Source of the DNA: Streptomyces cinnabarinus
GTDB lineage: Bacteria > Actinomycetota > Actinomycetes > Streptomycetales > Streptomycetaceae
DNA length: 64,000 bases
Direction of reading: 5' to 3'
Assembly: GCF_027270315.1 (NCBI RefSeq)
Contig: NZ_CP114413.1
Coordinates: 2,294,001 to 2,358,000 of the forward strand
This document shows, piece after piece, positions 59,007 through 64,000 of this stretch. The notes beneath the pieces are model-generated. The model was given only the letters and a program-made list of their open reading frames with translations, was not told where the DNA came from and ran no database searches. Numbering within the stretch: position 1 is the stretch's first letter; each line of letters starts with the position of its first letter. Position numbers and translations under genes: made by a program.

Positions 59007-59963
59007 TCAGGGCTTCTCGCCGTCCCGGTCGACGAGGGACTGGGTCATCTTCATCTCGCAGAATGTGACCTCGCCCTTCTTGTACGAGCGCCCGGCCGAC
59101 GAGCCGTCCTCATACTTCTCCTCGTAGTCGCGCACCGCGACCGACTGGTTTCCCTGGTACTGGAAGGTGTCGGGGTCGAGGAGGTACTCCCGGCGCTGAA
59201 CGGCCTTGCTGCCCAGGTCCGGGTATATGGCGATGGTGTCATGCCCCATGGGGTCCTTCACCAGGTGCGGGACCACCTCGATCCCGGGGTCCGCGGCCAG
59301 GGCCCGGTACAGCTTGGCCATCCCCTGCGGATGCACGGGATAGGCCTCGTCGAGGGTCGCCAGGAGCGCGAAGGTCTCGACCTGCTCACGCGTCAAGCCG
59401 GTGTCCTTGCCCATGGGGAACATGTCCGCCGCCTGCTTCCGGATCTCGGCGGGGTCGTCCGGCAGCGAGGCGAGCAGGCGATACAGCCGCCGCTGCGAGG
59501 GCTCGGTGTCGCCGTCCTTGTCGTCCTCCCTCACGGGGCTGTCGTACTGGACCCACTCCTCACTCACCTCGGGCTTGGCATCGGGCGCCGCGTCCGACGC
59601 TCCGTTTCGGCACTGCGCGGTCTTCAGGTAGACCCACTGGCCGTCGCGCGGATGCAGATCCGGCTGCTGCGATACCACTTCCGCCGCCTGCTCCAGGAGT
59701 GCCGTCGCGGACGTCAGGTCGGGGCCGGCAGGCTGCACGCCGCGCTCGGGTCCACCGCCACCGACGAGCATGGCCACCAGCACCGCGATGGTGATCACCG
59801 TCGCGGCACCTCCCGCAGCCGTCACGCGCCAGTCCAGCCGCATCCTGCGGGCAGAGCCCTGCTGCGCTGCTCCCAGCAGCTTCTGGCGGCCGGGAACCAA
59901 CCGCGCCCGGTCCGGCGTCGGCGCATCGGCGCGCCACTCGTGCAGCTTGGTCATGTCATCCAT
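59007..59963 (-). CDS. CU044_5270-family membrane protein, partner of sigma factor
   Basis: Protein of 318 residues. A cytoplasmic N-terminus of about 45 residues ([20 protein letters not shown]) is followed by one membrane segment ([17 protein letters not shown]) and a long extracytoplasmic domain with KTAQC and [12 protein letters not shown] repeats typical of the CU044_5270 family. The start overlaps the sigma factor gene by 8 bp. The topology is that of an anti-sigma or sensor protein; that function is inference from linkage. Confidence 0.85.
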   Translation of the reverse strand: MDDMTKLHEWRADAPTPDRARLVPGRQKLLGAAQQGSARRMRLDWRVTAAGGAATVITIAVLVAMLVGGGGPERGVQPAGPDLTSATALLEQAAEVVSQQPDLHPRDGQWVYLKTAQCRNGASDAAPDAKPEVSEEWVQYDSPVREDDKDGDTEPSQRRLYRLLASLPDDPAEIRKQAADMFPMGKDTGLTREQVETFALLATLDEAYPVHPQGMAKLYRALAADPGIEVVPHLVKDPMGHDTIAIYPDLGSKAVQRREYLLDPDTFQYQGNQSVAVRDYEEKYEDGSSAGRSYKKGEVTFCEMKMTQSLVDRDGEKP

Positions 59964-60588
59964 GGGTTACCGCCCCGTTGTGGTCGCTTACGAGGGTGGG
60001 GTCGGCGCCGAGCGCCTTCCGCATCTTGCGCCGCGCCCGGTTCAGCCGGGAGCGGACCGTGCCTACCGGCACCCCGAGGGCGTCGGCACACTCCTGGTAG
60101 GTGAGGTCCGCCCAGGCGACCAGCAGCAGCACATGCCGGTCCTTCCCGGGCAAGGCCGCGATCGCCCCGGCCAGCGCCTGCTGCGAGGCCTCGGCCGTCA
60201 CCCGCTCGTCGGCCCGTTCCGACCAGGACTCGGCCACCGGGTCGACGCCGGTACGGGCCAGCGCCCGCAGCGCCCGCACCTCGGAGCGGCGGTGGCTGCC
60301 GATGAGGTTGCCCGCGATGCCGTAGAGCCACGGCCGGGCACTGGCGCGCGCGACGTCGAAGCGGGCGCGGTTGCGGAAGGCGATGAGGAAGGTCTGCGCC
60401 GTGATGTCGTCGGCGTGGCTGTCGCCCAGCCGGCGCATCACATACCGGTGGATCTCGGCGGCGTGTCTGTCGTAAAGCCTGGCGAATATCTCCGGCCGCT
60501 CCAGGGATTCCTGGATGACCAGCGCGTCGTCGGTGGGTGGCTCCCCCACGAGGCCCTCGCTTCTTCGTGCAGTAGGAGTGGATTGCAT
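59956..60588 (-). CDS. Sigma-70 family (ECF-type) RNA polymerase sigma factor
   Basis: Sigma factor of 210 residues from the ATG at 60586-60588. Region 2 reads FARLYDRHAAEIHRYVMRRLG through DITAQTFLIAFRNRARFD, and region 4 is AIAALPGKDRHVLLLVAWADLTYQECADALGVPVGTVRSRLNRARRKM. The membrane partner gene overlaps its stop, as for sigma/anti-sigma pairs. The 240 bp upstream to the next remnant hold no gene. Confidence 0.92.
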   Translation of the reverse strand: MQSTPTARRSEGLVGEPPTDDALVIQESLERPEIFARLYDRHAAEIHRYVMRRLGDSHADDITAQTFLIAFRNRARFDVARASARPWLYGIAGNLIGSHRRSEVRALRALARTGVDPVAESWSERADERVTAEASQQALAGAIAALPGKDRHVLLLVAWADLTYQECADALGVPVGTVRSRLNRARRKMRKALGADPTLVSDHNGAVTHG

Positions 60589-60828
60589 TCCACCCCCTGT
60601 TGTCCGAAGCGGCCAGGAGGGTTCACGCACAGGTGTTGAAACCGCTCGCACGGAGATGCGGCAGCTCGTGTGCCCGGACAGCCCACGAGCTGTCGTCACC
60701 AGAATCCGTGACAGCGGCACTCCACTCCGGAGGCTTAAGACATGGTCATGCTCAGGAGCACTCACCCAGGTGCCAACACCAGGCCCTACCGGGAGAGTCG
60801 GGCACTCTGGACTGAGACACGACAGCTG

Positions 60829-61113
60829 TTCAGGTTCGATTCGGCAACCTTCCAGGGCGACGCCGAGTTCGGTTCCGTGACCTTCCAGGGCGCTGGTTCG
60901 ACAGCGCGACCTTCTCCGGCGACATCGGGTTCCCGGGCGGTGTGGGCAACACCCGTAAGGATCCGGAGGCGTTCGCCAGTCTGATCCACGATGTCGAGAC
61001 GAAGATCTTCGACGTCCTCCCGGACGAGACCTGGGTCTATCCGGGGCACGGCAACGACACGTCGCTGGGCGCGGAGCGTCCGCACCTGCCGGAGTGGCGC
61101 GCGGGGGTGGTGA
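60829..61113 (+). pseudogene. Chimeric remnant: pentapeptide-repeat fragment joined to MBL-hydrolase tail
   Basis: From 60829 the plus strand reads FRFDSATFQGDAEFGSVTFQG, a pentapeptide-repeat pattern, then shifts frame near 60890 to WFDSATFSGD. Without a break this runs into IGFPGGVGNT and then FASLIHDVETKIFDVLPDET and a WVYPGHGNDT segment, the last third of an MBL hydrolase like the one at 55214-55867. A further single-base change removes the usual RARGW end. The switch falls on a shared F-S/T-G-D motif, so recombination at short homology is likely. Confidence 0.78.
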
Positions 61114-61290
61114 GCGGCGAGGTGCACGCGGGGCGCGCGCTCTCTTCCGCGCGCCTGTTGCGCACCGCTGCCCGCACGCCCCGTGTGAACCCTTCACCCG
61201 CACCCGCGCGTCGCGCGCGCTCCCGCGCCTGTGCCGTCGCGCAGTCAACTGGAAGCAGCCCGCGGCAGGATGACGGCTCCTGCGCGGTAC
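61114..61290. other. Gene-free spacer after the chimeric remnant
   Basis: Alternating GCGCGC-rich stretches and no plausible gene. It separates the decayed island from the aroQ terminator. Confidence 0.4.
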
Positions 61291-61330
61291 GGGCCGCCGG
61301 TCTCATTCCCCGCCCTCGACCGGCGGCCCG
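61290..61330 (-). terminator. Terminator downstream of aroQ
   Basis: A perfect 13-bp stem (61290-61302 with 61318-61330) and a 15-nt loop lies 47 bp after the aroQ stop. Confidence 0.72.
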
Positions 61331-61376
61331 GGAGCGCGTCCGCCGGTAAGGGTCACGCGCCCATGGGCAGCGGGTG

Positions 61377-61850
61377 TTACGCCTCGGCCTGCGCCGCCCC
61401 CACCAGTGCCGCGACGCGCTCGACGCCGAACACGTAGCCCTGCACCCCGCAGCCGGCGATGACCCCGTCGGCGCGCAGCGAGACATAGGAGTGGTGGCGG
61501 AAGGACTCGCGCTGGTGGATGTTGGAGATGTGGACTTCCAACACCGGCAGGCCGTCACAGGTGTTGAGCGCGTCCAGGATCGCGACGGACGTGTGCGAGT
61601 AGGCGCCCGGGTTGATCACGATGCCGCAGTGGCTCAGCCGCGCCTCATGGATCCAGTCGACCAGCTTGCCCTCGTGGTTGGACTGGCGGAAGTCCACCGT
61701 CCCGCCGTGCGCGGCCGCCGCCTTGGCGCACATCGCCTCGACGTCGGCGAGGGTGTCGGAGCCGTAGATCTCGGGCTGACGCTGGCCGAGCAGGTTCAGG
61801 TTGGGGCCGTTGAGGATCATGATCGGGGCGTTGGCCAGGGTGCGGGGCAC
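61377..61850 (-). CDS. aroQ: 3-dehydroquinate dehydratase, type II
   Basis: Enzyme of 157 residues that dehydrates 3-dehydroquinate in the shikimate pathway or in quinate breakdown. Family motifs are [51 protein letters not shown] and [19 protein letters not shown] with the catalytic histidine. It is not next to other aro genes, so I cannot say which pathway it serves. It diverges from the S66 gene. Confidence 0.95.
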   Translation of the reverse strand: MPRTLANAPIMILNGPNLNLLGQRQPEIYGSDTLADVEAMCAKAAAAHGGTVDFRQSNHEGKLVDWIHEARLSHCGIVINPGAYSHTSVAILDALNTCDGLPVLEVHISNIHQRESFRHHSYVSLRADGVIAGCGVQGYVFGVERVAALVGAAQAEA

Positions 61851-61952
61851 GGTTCCTCCGGTCCGTTCGACGGGGCGGCCCGTGGAGGACCGCTGCTCAG
61901 ACCCGGTTTATCACGGTGCGAGTGCGTAGCGGCGGCCCGTACCCTGCCCGGC

Positions 61953-62999
61953 ATGACGACGATCTCGTATCCCCCCAAGCCCTCCCCCGGCGACCGCATA
62001 GCCGTCATCTCCCCCGGCGCGGGCCTGCCTGGACTCCTCCCGCGCCCCTTCGAACTGGGCCTGGAGCGGCTGCGCAAGGAATACGATCTCGAACCGGTGG
62101 AGTACCCGGCGACCCGCAAGATGGGCTCCACACCCCAGGAGCGGGCCGCCGACATCCACGCCGCCTTCGCCGCCCCGGACATCAAGGCGGTGATCGCCTC
62201 CATCGGCGGCGACGACCAGATCACCGTACTGCCGTTCCTGGACCGGGAGTTGATCCGCGCCAACCCCAAGCCGTTCTTCGGGATGAGCGACAACACCAAC
62301 CTGCTCGCGTTCCTGCGCAACACCGGGATCGTCGCCTATCACGGCGCCACCGTGATGTGCGAGCTGGGCCGCCCCGGCGCCATGCACCCGCAGACCGCCG
62401 ACTCGCTGCGCGCGGCGCTGTTCACCTCCGGGGCCTATGAACTCAAGCCCGCCGAGCACTGGAACGACATCAACCGCGACTGGGCGGACCCCGCCACCTT
62501 CGAGGCGGAGCCGGAGACGCGTCCGGCCACCGGCTGGACCTGGGTGAACGCCGACCGCGTGGTGGAGGGCCGCAGTTGGGGCGGCTGTCTGGAGATCGTC
62601 GGCTGGCTGCTGATGGCCGACCGGGAGATCCCGCGCGACCTGGCGGAGTTCGACGGCGGTGTGCTGCTGCTGGAGACGTCGGAGGAACTGCCGAGCGCCA
62701 ACGAGGTCTTCTGGACCCTGCGCAACATGGGCGAGCGCGGACTGCTCCAGCGCTTCTCCGCGCTGCTCATGGGCCGCGCCAGGACCTGGTCCTTCGAGCA
62801 CCCCAACGACCCGGAGCAGGCCGCGCGTTACGCCGCCGATCAGCGCGAGGCCGTACTGCGGGCCATGCGTATGTATGCACCCACCACACCGATCGTCTTC
62901 GACGTGGACTTCGGCCACACCGACCCACAACTCGTGATCCCCTACGGCGGTCTCGTCCGGGTCGACGGGCCGGAGCGGCGCATCACCGTCACGTACTGA
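61953..62999 (+). CDS. S66-family serine peptidase (LD-carboxypeptidase / MccF-like)
   Basis: Protein of 348 residues. The nucleophile serine is in FFGMSDNTNLL (G-x-S-D), and the triad glutamate and histidine are expected in GGVLLLETSEE and FDVDFGHTDPQ. The family contains LD-carboxypeptidases that trim cell-wall peptides and MccF, which inactivates microcin C. The length and the YHG block (IVAYHGATVM) are closer to the MccF-like branch; substrate remains open. Confidence 0.88.
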   Translation: MTTISYPPKPSPGDRIAVISPGAGLPGLLPRPFELGLERLRKEYDLEPVEYPATRKMGSTPQERAADIHAAFAAPDIKAVIASIGGDDQITVLPFLDRELIRANPKPFFGMSDNTNLLAFLRNTGIVAYHGATVMCELGRPGAMHPQTADSLRAALFTSGAYELKPAEHWNDINRDWADPATFEAEPETRPATGWTWVNADRVVEGRSWGGCLEIVGWLLMADREIPRDLAEFDGGVLLLETSEELPSANEVFWTLRNMGERGLLQRFSALLMGRARTWSFEHPNDPEQAARYAADQREAVLRAMRMYAPTTPIVFDVDFGHTDPQLVIPYGGLVRVDGPERRITVTY

Positions 63000-63061
63000 G
63001 CCTCGGCGCCCGCGTCCACGCGCCCCCGTAACTCTCGGTCACTGTGGGTAGTTGACGCGGC

Positions 63062-64000
63062 ATGCACGACGTACGCACCGTAAGGGCACCCTCCATGCTG
63101 CGGCTCGCGGCCGCCTCGCTCGCCGGGACGGCCATCGAGTTCTACGACTTCTTCGTCTACGGGACCGCGGCCGCGCTGGTCCTGGGGCCGCTGTTCTTCC
63201 CCACGTTCTCGCCGGTGGCGGGGACACTGGCCGCGTTCGGGACGTTCGGCGTGGGGTTCGTGGCGCGGCCGCTCGGCTCCGTGCTGTTCGGGCACATCGG
63301 GGACCGGCACGGAAGACGGCCGGTCCTGGTCGCCTCGCTGCTGCTGACCGGCGCCTCCACGGTCGCGGTCGGCTGTGTGCCGACGTACGACACGATCGGG
63401 GTGGCCGCTCCGGTCCTGCTGCTCGTTCTGCGCTTTCTGCAGGGGCTCGGGCTCGGCGGGGAGTGGGGCGGTGCCGTGCTGTTGACGGCGGAGCACGCGC
63501 CTGCCGAGCGGCGCGGGCTGTGGTCGAGCTTTCCGCAGGTGGGCCCTGCGGTCGGCTTTCTGCTGGCGAACGGTGTGACGCTGCTGCTGGCGGCCTCGCT
63601 GTCCGAGGCGCAGTTCGCTCAGTGGGGATGGCGGGTGCCGTTCTGGGCGGCTGGGGTGCTCGCCGTGGCCGGGCTGTGGCTGCGGTCGTCGCTCGCGGAG
63701 AGCCCGCGGTTCCTGGAGATCGACGACCACGCGCACGTGCCGCTCGTCGAGGTGGTGCGCGACCACTGGAGGCTCGTCCTGCTGACCGCCGGTGCGCTGG
63801 CCATCGGGTACGCGATCTTCTACGCGGTCACGACCTGGTCCCTCGCCTACGGGACGGAACGGCTCGGGGTGAGCCGTACGGTGATGCTGGTCTGCATCAT
63901 GGGTGCGGTCCTGGTGAAGGGGGCGCTGACCCCGCTGGTGGCGCTGCTCGGGGACCGGTACGGGCGCCGGCCGCTGTGCCTGGCCGGGTGCGCGGCGGCC
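63062..64000 (+). CDS. MFS transporter, metabolite:H+ symporter type (3' end outside window)
   Basis: The first 313 codons of an MFS protein of the MHS family (proline/betaine or alpha-ketoglutarate permease-like). Hallmarks are SLAGTAIEFYDFFVYGTAAALV in TM1, FGHIGDRHGRRPVLVASLL (loop 2-3), and RFLQGLGLGGEWGGAVLLTAEHAP in TM4-5. A second in-frame ATG at 63095 has a better ribosome site (AAGGG eight bases before) and may be the true start. The gene is cut by the window end with no stop. Confidence 0.9.
   Translation, partial: MHDVRTVRAPSMLRLAAASLAGTAIEFYDFFVYGTAAALVLGPLFFPTFSPVAGTLAAFGTFGVGFVARPLGSVLFGHIGDRHGRRPVLVASLLLTGASTVAVGCVPTYDTIGVAAPVLLLVLRFLQGLGLGGEWGGAVLLTAEHAPAERRGLWSSFPQVGPAVGFLLANGVTLLLAASLSEAQFAQWGWRVPFWAAGVLAVAGLWLRSSLAESPRFLEIDDHAHVPLVEVVRDHWRLVLLTAGALAIGYAIFYAVTTWSLAYGTERLGVSRTVMLVCIMGAVLVKGALTPLVALLGDRYGRRPLCLAGCAAA

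Overview
The window is high-GC actinobacterial chromosomal DNA, almost certainly from a Streptomyces. Evidence: strong third-position G/C bias, many GTG/TTG starts with ATGA/GTGA overlaps, mycothiol-type and whiA/RbpA-type genes, and a gene order (suf, ctaA/ctaB, pentose phosphate operon, pgi, secG-tpiA-pgk-gap, whiA-yvcK-rapZ-uvrC, uvrA) that I know as conserved core synteny in Streptomyces. I see no tRNA, rRNA or CRISPR array.

Layout. 1-6.1 kb: Fe-S assembly operon sufR-B-D-rieske-C-S-U on the minus strand, with an apparent SufR operator at its head. 6.1-13 kb: an AAC(3)-like acetyltransferase, an ABC-2 exporter pair, heme A synthase, three minor genes and heme O synthase. 13.3-20 kb: tkt-tal-zwf-opcA-pgl, ending in a perfect 21-bp hairpin. 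20-26.6 kb: a minus-strand sugar operon with two binding proteins, a GH13 glucosidase and two permeases but no ATPase. Its control region carries an 8-bp box, GTTAGGTA, that also occurs at the promoter of the divergent padR-ABC-FtsX cluster (26.7-30.3 kb). 30.3-40.7 kb: pgi, an MFS exporter, an RbpA paralogue, secG, lower glycolysis, and a large secreted M14 carboxypeptidase. 40.7-45.9 kb: uvrC-rapZ-yvcK-whiA, tightly overlapped. 45.9-51.2 kb: regulators, a Tat Rieske protein, a lacI-pfkB pair with a 32-bp operator, and YceI. 51.2-55.9 kb: uvrA, a mycothiol-dependent enzyme and an MBL hydrolase.

56-61.3 kb is a small decayed island: an 81-residue orphan gene, an intact IS110-family element, a frameshifted EamA transporter, a sigma factor with a CU044_5270 partner, and a chimeric remnant joining a pentapeptide-repeat gene to an MBL tail. 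After it come aroQ, an S66 peptidase and a truncated MFS gene.

The most interesting object is the IS110 element. Its 5' non-coding end folds by eye into a 5' hairpin followed by two stem-loops with internal loops. Each loop carries guide-like segments that match the element's own left and right junctions in the polarity described for IS110 bridge RNAs. The inferred target, ATGG-TT-CTCC, is the reverse complement of a Shine-Dalgarno plus start-codon sequence (GGAG-AA-CCAT). Removing the element restores a good ribosome binding site in front of the 81-residue gene, which independently supports the boundaries.
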